From Candidatus Aerophobus profundus SCGC AAA252-L23 (GTDB lineage Bacteria; Aerophobota; Aerophobia; Aerophobales; Aerophobaceae), in the NCBI GenBank assembly GCA_000402295.1, contig AQRW01000121.1, forward strand, positions 1 to 14,821: 14,821 bases of DNA, written 5' to 3'. The translations under genes were made by a program, and so were the position numbers. Below the pieces are notes generated by a model, which saw nothing but the letters and a program-made list of their open reading frames with translations, did no database searches and was not told where the DNA came from. Position 1 is the stretch's first letter. Each line of letters begins with the position of its first letter. Shown one piece after another: positions 7,254 through 13,490 of this stretch.

Positions 7254-7292
7254 GGAAGAGGCTGCTTATATAAGCAGCCTCTTCCTTATTTT
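7254..7292 (+). terminator. Rho-independent terminator made from a perfect 32-bp palindrome
   Basis: Bases 7254-7285 are completely self-complementary: the half starts GGAAGAGGCTGC, and the centre is TTATATAA. As RNA this makes a stem of about 14 pairs with a 4-base loop. It is followed by TTATTTT (7286-7292) as the U-rich tail. It lies 11 bases after the hsp20 stop codon and separates that unit from ccdA. Confidence 0.88.
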
Positions 7293-7330
7293 GTCAGTAT
7301 TTCTGAGTAAAAGAGAGGAGAAAAGGTAAA

Positions 7331-8059
7331 TTGGTTGTCCCGGGAATTGCGTTACTTAGTGCCTTAGGAGCAGGAGTCATTTCCTTTTTTTCTCCCTGTA
7401 TTCTTCCCGTTTTGCCTCCTTATCTTTCTTTTATCACCGGTGTCTCCTTTGACGAATTGTTTCATCACGGCACGGAAGCTCCTATAAGAAAAGTTACTAT
7501 TCTCAATTCTCTTATGTTTATTCTGGGTTTTTCCGTGGTTTTCATATCTCTGGGAGCCTCCGCCTCTCTGGTAGGACAGCTTTTTGGCCAATACAAGATT
7601 TGGATCGCCAGAGTGGGGGGAGTTTTTGTAGTGCTTTTTGGATTACACTTCTTGGGAATTTTGAATATACCTCTCTTTGAGCGGGAAAGGAGAGTTCATC
7701 TCACTCACAGACCCTCAGGCTATCTCGGCTCCGTTCTGGTGGGAATAGCCTTCTCTGCCGGGTGGACTCCCTGCGTAAGCTATGCCCTGAGCCCCATACT
7801 TATCTTGGCCAGTAATTCGGGCTCAGTAGGAACCGGAGTAGCTCTACTATCTGTTTACTCCCTGGGTTTAGGTATCCCCTTCCTCGTCTCTGCTATTGCT
7901 CTTGAGTTCTTCTTAAGCTATACAACTGGTCTTAGAAAGCATATGAGAGTTATTTCCTATATTAGCGGTCTATTTCTGATAGTAATGGGTATATGGCTTC
8001 TGACTGACCAATTTTCTCTTCTGGGGCAAGGTCTTGGCTTTTTGTTCTCTCGGGAATAA
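7331..8059 (+). CDS. ccdA: CcdA-type thiol-disulfide transmembrane electron carrier
   Basis: This 242-residue membrane protein is of the CcdA/DsbD-beta family, with about six transmembrane helices. It takes electrons from cytoplasmic thioredoxin and passes them to extracytoplasmic thioredoxin-like proteins. The two redox cysteines are C23 in FFSPCILPVLPPYLSF (helix 1) and C148 in AGWTPCVSYAL (helix 4), each in the family's proline-rich setting. The start is TTG 7331 with an AAAAGG/GAGAGGAG region just upstream. There is no signal peptide beyond the first helix. The next gene, 21 bases downstream, is a TlpA-type thioredoxin, its natural partner. The pair may serve cytochrome c maturation, sulfur-protein repair or general reduction; no haem-handling genes are in the window. 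Confidence 0.93.
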   Translation: MVVPGIALLSALGAGVISFFSPCILPVLPPYLSFITGVSFDELFHHGTEAPIRKVTILNSLMFILGFSVVFISLGASASLVGQLFGQYKIWIARVGGVFVVLFGLHFLGILNIPLFERERRVHLTHRPSGYLGSVLVGIAFSAGWTPCVSYALSPILILASNSGSVGTGVALLSVYSLGLGIPFLVSAIALEFFLSYTTGLRKHMRVISYISGLFLIVMGIWLLTDQFSLLGQGLGFLFSRE

Positions 8060-8080
8060 CACATATAAAAGGAAACTAAG

Positions 8081-8719
8081 ATGAATAGAAGAAGATTGAC
8101 ACTTGTCGGCCTAATTGGAGTGGCTGTTGTGGTCGTTTTTCTGGTGGTCAAAGATAGACTACCCTGGTGGGGAGAATCTCCCAGAGCTATTCCGGTACTC
8201 TCCTCAATTCCCCCGAAAGCAGTCAGGGATCTTTCCGAAGAAAAACTTGACCAGCTCTTCTCTTCTCTTCAAATATCAAAAGTCTCATCTCCGAAACTAG
8301 CTCCCGATTTCTCTTTGAAGAACTTGGCTGGCCAAGAGGTAAGTTTAAGTGATTATCGGGGGGATTTTGTTTTCCTCAACTTTTGGGCCACCCGGTGTCC
8401 TCCCTGTCGGACAGAGATGCCGGAGATGCAGGAGATCTGGAATACATTCAAGGACAGACATTTCGTTATTTTAGCCGTAGATTTAAGCGAATCCCCGCAG
8501 AAAGTTGCCTCTTTTATTCGGGACAACCACTACACTTTTCCTGTGCTTCTGGACGGTAGCGGAAAAGTGGGACAAGTTTATAAAATCCAGTATATTCCTA
8601 CCAGCTTCTTCATCGACTTCGAAGGTAGAATCGTGGGAGCTGTAGTAGGTCCTCGCAACTGGACAAACGCAGAGATGTTGAACTTCCTTAATTCTCTTCC
8701 TTCAAAAGAAGAAACATAG
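8081..8719 (+). CDS. Membrane-anchored TlpA/ResA-like thioredoxin
   Basis: This 212-residue protein has a basic N-terminus (NRRR) and one hydrophobic segment (about 6-23) that acts as an uncleaved anchor or signal, then a thioredoxin fold facing outside the cytoplasm. The domain starts at LAPDFSLKNLAGQEVSLSDY, as in AhpC-TSA/TlpA proteins. The active site is C106-P-P-C109 in NFWATRCPPCRTEMP; the residue before the first Cys is Arg where Trp is usual (WATWCPPC). The cis-proline loop is YIPTSFF. A linker of about 45 residues separates anchor and domain. The start has AAAGGA ahead of ATG 8081. Lying directly behind ccdA, it most likely receives electrons from it and reduces disulfides outside the cytoplasm. 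Confidence 0.93.
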   Translation: MNRRRLTLVGLIGVAVVVVFLVVKDRLPWWGESPRAIPVLSSIPPKAVRDLSEEKLDQLFSSLQISKVSSPKLAPDFSLKNLAGQEVSLSDYRGDFVFLNFWATRCPPCRTEMPEMQEIWNTFKDRHFVILAVDLSESPQKVASFIRDNHYTFPVLLDGSGKVGQVYKIQYIPTSFFIDFEGRIVGAVVGPRNWTNAEMLNFLNSLPSKEET

Positions 8720-8745
8720 GATTAAATCTCCAGACGAATACCAAA

Positions 8746-8773
8746 TTGACTTTTAGAGAAGCTATGCTATGTT
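8746..8773 (+). promoter_or_regulatory. Candidate promoter, TTGACT-16-TATGTT with extended -10
   Basis: TTGACT at 8746-8751 and TATGTT at 8768-8773 are spaced by 16 bases, and TGC directly before the -10 gives an extended -10 motif. It lies 27 bases after the TlpA-like gene and about 130 bases before the glycosylase start, so a leader RNA of about 125 bases is expected. Confidence 0.5.
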
Positions 8774-8820
8774 ATTCTGGCAGTGATTTTTAGCCCAACC
8801 AACCTTGGATAAAGGAAAAA

Positions 8821-8898
8821 ATGGTGCATATTTTTCGGAGAGCTGTTCCGCTTGGCATCTTCGTTCTTTTGGTAGAAGTCTCCCCGTTAAAGCAATAG
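8821..8898 (+). CDS. Possible 25-codon leader peptide upstream of the glycosylase
   Basis: An ATG with AAAGGA four bases upstream opens a 25-codon frame that starts MVHIFRRAVPLGIFVLLVEV and ends at TAG 8896-8898. The peptide has a basic patch (RR) and then a short hydrophobic run, as in small membrane or leader peptides. Its stop lies six bases before the ATG of the uracil-DNA glycosylase gene, which has no clear ribosome binding site of its own, so translational coupling is conceivable. No homologue is known to me. A chance ORF remains quite possible. Confidence 0.25.
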   Translation: MVHIFRRAVPLGIFVLLVEVSPLKQ

Positions 8899-8904
8899 TA
8901 ACCA

Positions 8905-9591
8905 ATGATTTTAAGCCAAACTGAATTAATTTCTTCTTACCAGGAAATCCTCAAGCTTTTTCGTCAGTACCTGGAGAAAAGGCTGAAGATTAAGCCAGAA
9001 TCATCCCATCTGACCTTGACTCAGGATAAAGCCGCTCTCTTAAAACAACTGGCCACTCGGGCACTTGAATGCCAAAAATGCCTGCTTTACCGGACTCGAA
9101 CGAATTTAGTCTTTGGTGGGGAAAACTCTAATGCTCAGCTTATGTTGGTAGGGGAAGCTCCGGGGAGAGAGGAAGATCTGCGAGGAGTACCATTCGTGGG
9201 AGCAGCCGGGAAACTACTGGAGGAGTCCTTCAAGATAAATAACCTTTCCCGAACAGAGGTATATATTGCTAACATTTTAAAGTGCCGCCCCCCCAATAAT
9301 CGGAATCCCCAACCGGAAGAAATTTCTGCCTGCCTTCCTTATCTTAAAAAGCAAATTGAGATAATCCACCCCCGCATCATCTGCACTCTAGGAAAATTTG
9401 CTACCCAGATCCTTTTAAACCGCTGGGAGAAAATTGCCGATCTACGAGGAAAAGTATATCTTTATGAAAAAGACGTATACCTTATTCCTACCTTTCACCC
9501 GGCTGCCTGTATTTACAGGCCTGGATGGAAAAATACCTTCATCAACGACCTCAAGCTGGTTAGAGAAAAACTAAAAGGAGTTAAAGAATGA
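8905..9591 (+). CDS. udg: Family-4 uracil-DNA glycosylase with an Fe-S cluster
   Basis: This enzyme removes uracil from DNA to start base-excision repair. The 4Fe-4S ligands are C56 and C59 in ECQKC, C127 in ILKCRPP and C143 in ISACLPYL, the spacing of family-4 (thermophile-type) enzymes. Motif A is GEAPGREED (83-91) and the catalytic/minor-groove motif is H198-P-A-A in TFHPAACIYRPG. The region between them has FVGAAGKLLEE, as expected. At 228 residues it has a normal length, with an extra N-terminal helix of about 40 residues seen in several relatives. The ATG at 8905 has no good Shine-Dalgarno sequence; a small ORF ends six bases upstream. The stop overlaps the next gene's ATG (ATGA). Confidence 0.94.
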   Translation: MILSQTELISSYQEILKLFRQYLEKRLKIKPESSHLTLTQDKAALLKQLATRALECQKCLLYRTRTNLVFGGENSNAQLMLVGEAPGREEDLRGVPFVGAAGKLLEESFKINNLSRTEVYIANILKCRPPNNRNPQPEEISACLPYLKKQIEIIHPRIICTLGKFATQILLNRWEKIADLRGKVYLYEKDVYLIPTFHPAACIYRPGWKNTFINDLKLVREKLKGVKE

Positions 9592-10415
9592 AATATCTAA
9601 TTACTTCAATTTTAACCGTTTTCTTGGTGGGCACGTTAGTTCAAACAATCCAGGCCAAGTCGATAAGTCTTGAATTCTATCTTGAATGGGAGCAAAGCCA
9701 GGCTGATGAGGGTAAAGCTCTAACACTAAGATTCAGAGATTCCGAGAAGACCATTCTGGTGGAGCCAACCCCTTTTTTAACCGAGGATGATATTGATAGA
9801 GCCGAGCTAATTTTTATGAAAGATAGAGCCGGAGAGATAGGAGTCCGAGTCCTTTTCAAAAGTGAAGCGGCGGCTCTTTTGGAAAAGATAACCTCCGAGA
9901 ATATAAGCAGAAAGTTGGTGGTTAGCCTGAACGAGCAGGTAATCTCTGCACCAGTGATAATGAGCAAAGTCTCTGGAGGAGCGGCCGTGGTTCGAGCAAA
10001 TTATTCTCTGAGAGAAGCTAAAGTAGTTGCTGATAAATTAAACAAAGGGGGAATGCCTACCCGAGTAGATTATCAAAGCGCTTATGAGATTATCTTAAAC
10101 GCCAAACAGTTGGGCTATTACATATTGATTAATCAACCTATGGCCAGGCTTTCTCCTGACGAGGCCAAGGGAGTGGAAGAGATGCTAAAGAAAGTCTCTC
10201 TCAATGCCATTACCGTGGTAGACGAATGTTTGGCGATCAATCCCAGTGATGAAAGAAATGCCAATTTACTTCTGGTGCAGGCAGTTCTTTATCAGTATCT
10301 CAACCAGAGAGAGCTGGCAAAGAAGTCTCTGGAGAAAATAATCAGCGACTTTCCCAACAGCAAAGTCGCCGGCCAGGCCTGGGAAATTATGAGAAAAGAG
10401 TTCAAGCAACAATAA
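9588..10415 (+). CDS. Secreted SecD-P1-head-like + TPR protein
   Basis: This 275-residue protein has a clear Sec signal peptide: MKY, a hydrophobic core, then TIQA-KS as a cleavage site after about residue 23. Residues about 65-165 resemble the first extracytoplasmic (P1 head) domain of SecD/SecDF: V-L-F-K-S-E-A-A-A-L-L-E-K-I-T, then LVVSLNEQVISAPVI and a G-G-A-A-V-V...A...LNKGGMP stretch. SecD has this domain between membrane helices; here none follow. The last ~90 residues form TPR-like helix pairs ending with a YfiO/TolA-style ISDFPNSKVAGQAWEIM repeat. It is likely a periplasmic or extracellular scaffold, function unknown. The start overlaps the glycosylase stop by four bases, so the two are co-translated, although their functions seem unrelated. 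Confidence 0.72.
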   Translation: MKYLITSILTVFLVGTLVQTIQAKSISLEFYLEWEQSQADEGKALTLRFRDSEKTILVEPTPFLTEDDIDRAELIFMKDRAGEIGVRVLFKSEAAALLEKITSENISRKLVVSLNEQVISAPVIMSKVSGGAAVVRANYSLREAKVVADKLNKGGMPTRVDYQSAYEIILNAKQLGYYILINQPMARLSPDEAKGVEEMLKKVSLNAITVVDECLAINPSDERNANLLLVQAVLYQYLNQRELAKKSLEKIISDFPNSKVAGQAWEIMRKEFKQQ

Positions 10416-10423
10416 CTGCTTTT

Positions 10424-10488
10424 AGTTCTGCAGATTTCAATTTGCCAGTTCTCAATTTGCCACAAGAACTGCCTACTCATTCAGAACT
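10424..10488. terminator. Nested inverted repeats between convergent genes
   Basis: In the gap between the two converging gene blocks, an outer pair AGTTCTG (10424-10430) / CAGAACT (10482-10488) encloses an inner pair CAGTTCT (10446-10452) / AGAACTG (10465-10471) with a 12-base loop. The position suits a bidirectional terminator, but no T-run follows on either strand, so the assignment is weak. An 11-base direct repeat lies inside the structure. Confidence 0.35.
10437..10462. repeat. 11-bp tandem-like direct repeat, period 15
   Basis: TCAATTTGCCA occurs exactly at 10437-10447 and again at 10452-10462, separated by GTTC. It lies between convergent genes within the nested inverted repeats. Two copies only, so this is not an array. 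Confidence 0.6.
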
Positions 10489-10525
10489 TGGACTATACCG
10501 AAGTAAAGTATGTTTCTAATCTCAT

Positions 10526-11188
10526 CTAAGCTATCTTTTCCATTTCTATGAAGCTACCGTAGCAAATCAGATTATCTCCCACCCGAAGTTTATGATTTCC
10601 TCTGGGCACCAGAATTTTTTCCTTGTCTCGTTCAATAGCCAAAACCAGGATCCTCTCTTTGCCCAAATCAGAATTGGCCAATGTCCTTCCCACGCAAGAT
10701 GAATCCTCATTCAGGGTAACCTCAGCTATGCCGAAGTCTTGCCCAAGATCAAGTATCTGCCCGATGCTTCTCTTCCGGAGCTTGAACTTCTCCCGAAGTT
10801 TCTCCTCTATTTTCTTAGATAGAAAACGGGCCAATCCGGTGTGAGTGGCCATTATGAATATCAGGTAAAGGGCTATTATGAGAACGATGAACCTTAAGAC
10901 GGCCCAGAGAGAAGTTATGTTGAAAAAGGAAGAAACCAGTCCGGCCATTACTACTACCAGTCCGGCATTTCCTGTTATCATGAGAATAGAGACTATTCGG
11001 CGCCTCATTGGATGACTGACTATGCACTCCGACTCTCTGGTGGTGAAGCCTGTACCAGTAAGAGCGGAAAGAGCCTGAAAGCTTGCAGTTTGCTCATCAA
11101 GACCGGTGAGCCTAAGAGCTACCGCAGCTACCTTTCTTACTATAACGTTGGCAAATACCACCACGATTACCAGGATGATTCCACCCAT
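10526..11188 (-). CDS. Membrane protein with Trk/Ktr-like pore motif and C-terminal TrkA_C (RCK_C) domain
   Basis: This 220-residue protein starts at an ATG with a strong AGGAGG eight bases upstream. It has hydrophobic segments at about 2-25, 63-88 and 93-115. Between the first two lies SFQALSALTGTGFTTRESE (36-54), which resembles the pore loop of TrkH/KtrB potassium transporters (S-A-x-T-x-T-G-F-x-T). The cytoplasmic part from about 145 is a TrkA_C domain: IAEVTLNEDSSCVGRTLANSDL, then ILVPRGNHKLRVGDNLICYG. TrkA_C domains bind ligands such as cyclic dinucleotides or ions and gate K+ transport. Proteins with this combination occur as small stand-alone genes; whether they conduct ions is unproven. 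It lies 154 bases downstream of the MFS gene, with no clear promoter seen. Confidence 0.78.
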   Translation of the reverse strand: MGGIILVIVVVFANVIVRKVAAVALRLTGLDEQTASFQALSALTGTGFTTRESECIVSHPMRRRIVSILMITGNAGLVVVMAGLVSSFFNITSLWAVLRFIVLIIALYLIFIMATHTGLARFLSKKIEEKLREKFKLRKRSIGQILDLGQDFGIAEVTLNEDSSCVGRTLANSDLGKERILVLAIERDKEKILVPRGNHKLRVGDNLICYGSFIEMEKIA

Positions 11189-11342
11189 TAGATAAACCTC
11201 CTAATTCGATTATTCAGCTTTTTCAATTAGCCGACTCTCTGATCTTGGGCGAAGAAAAAGCACCAATTTCGTTGCCTCTTTGTTCCTCTCAACCTCCCGG
11301 CCTCCATTTAGACAAGTCAAGGCAAAAGAAGACCTCCTGAAA

Positions 11343-11636
11343 CTATTTACTTTGCCGTTCTCTACGAGTATAGAGAGCAATGGGAAGATAGACAAGTTGG
11401 GATAGACCGCTCACGCTGGAGATATTTCTAATTGCCCTTCGAGTCTCACTGAGAAATTCTCGATAGACCATCTTTTTGGGCACTTCCCCTTTTTCCTGAA
11501 CAAGAGAAAGACGATGCAGAGCGTAAAGTCCGAGGATGAAGGCAACAAAGAAGAGAAAATCCAATCCTTTAAAATTCAACAAATAAGCTGTCCACCCTCC
11601 CTCAGAGGCGAGCCAGCGAAAAGTGAGAGAGAGAGA
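11343..11636 (-). pseudogene. Out-of-frame C-terminal end of the MFS transporter
   Basis: Past the TC tract, this frame carries the missing end of the transporter: SLTFRWLASEGGW, a final transmembrane helix (LDFLFFVAFILGLYALHRL), and a charged cytoplasmic tail with REFLSETRRAIRNISSVSG. It continues the relatives' 'GGLLAD...LSLTFRW' sequence as I recall it. It is not reached by ribosomes translating the 12798 start, because they shift into a frame ending at 11602. It has no start or ribosome binding site of its own in a plausible place. If the tract regained one TC unit (7) or lost two (4), both parts would join into a protein of about 483-485 residues. Confidence 0.75.
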
Positions 11637-12798
11637 GTTCCATAAAAACCAGTATATCGGCAAGTAGCCCCCCCAGAATAGGACCAACTGCCATAGCCAA
11701 TGAGACCAAGGCCCCGTTGACGGCCAGGTATGCAGTAGTATTGGCCGGAGGGGATAATTTCAAGACGATATTATAGGAGGCGATAGAAACTCCTGCAATG
11801 GCAATTCCCGCAAAGACGTGGATAAGAACCAGAAGCGGGAAGGTAGCCGCATATATTTCCGGGAGAGTAGTAAAAGGCCAGGCAATGACACAAATGAGCA
11901 AGAGTATCCCACTCACTTGCATTACCGATTTGTTGGATAATTTATCTGTCAGAGGACCCCAGATCCGAAGGAACAGCACATGAAAAAGCTGGCTGATTAC
12001 TGAGAAGATCATCACCATGCTTAGAGAGAGATGTATTCGCTTGAGCATGTAGACGACAAAAAAAGGGACGGCAAAATTGAAAGCGATAGCCCAGAGGATA
12101 GTGAATCTTAACATCTTCTTGAAATTTTCGTCCTTGAAAGGTGTTTTTATTGTTTTCCAGACAGAAACTTTTTCACGGGATTTTCCCATTTGAGGTTCTG
12201 GGGCCGCTCGCAGTGCCAAAATACTACCAATACCAAATCCGAAGGCAATAAGAAACAGAACCGAGTAGCCAAAAGTTGCCTGGGCAGGGAACCGAACCTT
12301 CCAAAAGTCAATAAATCGCCCAGCCACCAGAACTATGGGCATTGCCAGAGTCAAACCCAATGTCATGCGTCTGGAAAAATATCGACCACGGGTTTCAACC
12401 GGTACCAGGTCTCTCATCCAAGAACTCCAGGCACAAGTAGAGAAAGCAGCAACAGCTCCAGAGAGAAAAATGCCTATAATGAGCACATAAATCCCAAAAG
12501 GCCTAAAAACCAGGGGAATCAGGGCAAAGACTAACAGCCAGGCTCGGGAAACAAGAGACCCCAAAATGGAGATGAGCTTGCGTCTTCCAATTCTTTCAAT
12601 CACGAGCGCAGCCGGAATCTGAAATATGTTTCCCAAAAAAGGCCCAGCGGCTAAGAGCCCAATAGTCAAGTTAGATGCCCCCAAAAGTAAGGCAAAAGCA
12701 ATCATAAAGGCTCCGCCTGACAGGCTGACCATAACTTGGGATGCCATTCCATCATAAAGAATATATCTTAAGCCCCTTTCTTGCTCCTGAGGACTCAT
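11602..12798 (-). CDS. MFS transporter, frameshifted near its C-terminus
   Basis: This 398-codon frame encodes most of a major facilitator superfamily permease. About eleven transmembrane helices are visible. A motif-A-like loop follows helix 2 (PAALVIERIGRRKLIS, about 62-77), and a cytoplasmic linker of about 30 residues (PEPQMGKSREKVSVWKTIK) lies between the two halves. After MAVGPILGGLLADILVFMELSLS the frame goes off and ends in HFSLARL; the true C-terminus lies in another frame. The substrate is unknown. The ATG at 12798 has no Shine-Dalgarno sequence. A better one (GGGAG) precedes ATG 12826, which opens a 7-codon frame ending four bases before 12798: either a coupled leader or a second small frameshift that hides the true start. 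The RseC-family gene lies 156 bases upstream. Confidence 0.82.
   Translation of the reverse strand: MSPQEQERGLRYILYDGMASQVMVSLSGGAFMIAFALLLGASNLTIGLLAAGPFLGNIFQIPAALVIERIGRRKLISILGSLVSRAWLLVFALIPLVFRPFGIYVLIIGIFLSGAVAAFSTCAWSSWMRDLVPVETRGRYFSRRMTLGLTLAMPIVLVAGRFIDFWKVRFPAQATFGYSVLFLIAFGFGIGSILALRAAPEPQMGKSREKVSVWKTIKTPFKDENFKKMLRFTILWAIAFNFAVPFFVVYMLKRIHLSLSMVMIFSVISQLFHVLFLRIWGPLTDKLSNKSVMQVSGILLLICVIAWPFTTLPEIYAATFPLLVLIHVFAGIAIAGVSIASYNIVLKLSPPANTTAYLAVNGALVSLAMAVGPILGGLLADILVFMELSLSHFSLARL
11625..11636 (-). repeat. (TC)6 dinucleotide tract at the MFS frameshift
   Basis: On the coding (-) strand the sequence reads GAAC-(TC)6-ACTT. Six units keep the frame that ends at 11602. Four or seven units give GAA CTC TCT CTC ... 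ACT TTT CGC TGG, restoring the expected L-S-L-T-F-R-W. Short dinucleotide tracts of this type are prone to slipped-strand mispairing. Confidence 0.85.
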
Positions 12799-12954
12799 TT
12801 GGTTATTTATTTTGCTCTTCAGCCATTATCATACTCCCAGGAAGAATTCGCTTCCAAGTGTTCTCTTGCCATAATTTTGATTTCCCCAACCGTAGCTAAA
12901 GCTCTGGAGACAACGATAATCACGGGCAGTTTTTATTTTGTAGAGTGACTTCTT
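12799..12954. other. Gap between RseC-family and MFS genes
   Basis: On the - strand this 156-base gap contains the short frame from ATG 12826 (MAEEQNK, stop four bases before the MFS ATG) preceded by GGGAG. I see no clear promoter, terminator or RNA gene in the rest. Confidence 0.4.
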
Positions 12955-13386
12955 CTATTTATCCAGAATCTTGACCAGGCGAATCGGAAACTCTTCTTTT
13001 TCCCTGCTTTTTCTACCGAACAGATAAAGCGTAACCAAAGAGACCGCAAGGAAAATACCGCCCGTGACTGCGGAGTAAACCTGACGGTGAGTAAGAAGGT
13101 CACCGAGAATTGCTCCGGTGAGTAACATCCCTATTGGAAAAAGGAAGAGAAAAAGAATGCCGGTGAAGAGCTTGCCTCTCTCCATTTCAATAATAACTCT
13201 GTCTCCCACCTTTGCTCCGGGCTCATTGACCACTTCGAGCCATCTTTCTCCTTTTTCACTCCCTGGCCGGCAAATGCTAATACCCGGACAGCCGAAGCAA
13301 GCATTCCCGGAAGATAAAACCTCTACTCTAGCTTTATTACCCCAGGTCTGAATAACTCTTCCTTGCTCCCGCGTTCTATTTAGCAA
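12955..13386 (-). CDS. rseC: RseC/MucC-family (SoxR-reducing system) membrane protein
   Basis: This 143-residue protein has the RseC layout. The N-terminal beta-rich domain opens EQGRVIQTWGNKARVEV and holds a cysteine cluster C30-x2-C33-x5-C39 (CFGCPGISIC), probably a metal or Fe-S site. It then has the GDRVIIEMERGKLFTGILFLFLFP block leading into two transmembrane helices (about 73-95 and 105-124) and a charged tail. In Proteobacteria the family modulates sigma-E or works with the Rsx/Rnf electron-transfer complex; elsewhere it often accompanies Rnf genes. None of those partners is in the window, so the job here is open. The start is TTG at 13384-13386 with AGAGG upstream; an ATG four bases earlier opens only a 4-codon frame. 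It lies 104 bases after the ATP-grasp gene. Confidence 0.85.
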   Translation of the reverse strand: MLNRTREQGRVIQTWGNKARVEVLSSGNACFGCPGISICRPGSEKGERWLEVVNEPGAKVGDRVIIEMERGKLFTGILFLFLFPIGMLLTGAILGDLLTHRQVYSAVTGGIFLAVSLVTLYLFGRKSREKEEFPIRLVKILDK

Positions 13387-13490
13387 ACATTACCTCTTCT
13401 TCGGCTTCGCTCAAAATGAAAAGGGAAATATCGCCATCTTTTGAGTTCCCCTAAGAGTCAAATCTTCTTTCCTGGCCACAATCCTGGTTT

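Noticed and set aside
11210..11395. 61-codon - strand frame in the gap between the MFS and TrkA_C genes
   Set aside because: It starts inside the MFS tail in another frame, has no ribosome binding site, and its sequence shows no family pattern; probably chance.
12190..12534. 114-codon + strand frame opposite the MFS gene
   Set aside because: It lies wholly antisense to a clear transporter and is low-complexity in Asn, Ser, Thr and Lys with no domain; a mirror of membrane-helix codons.
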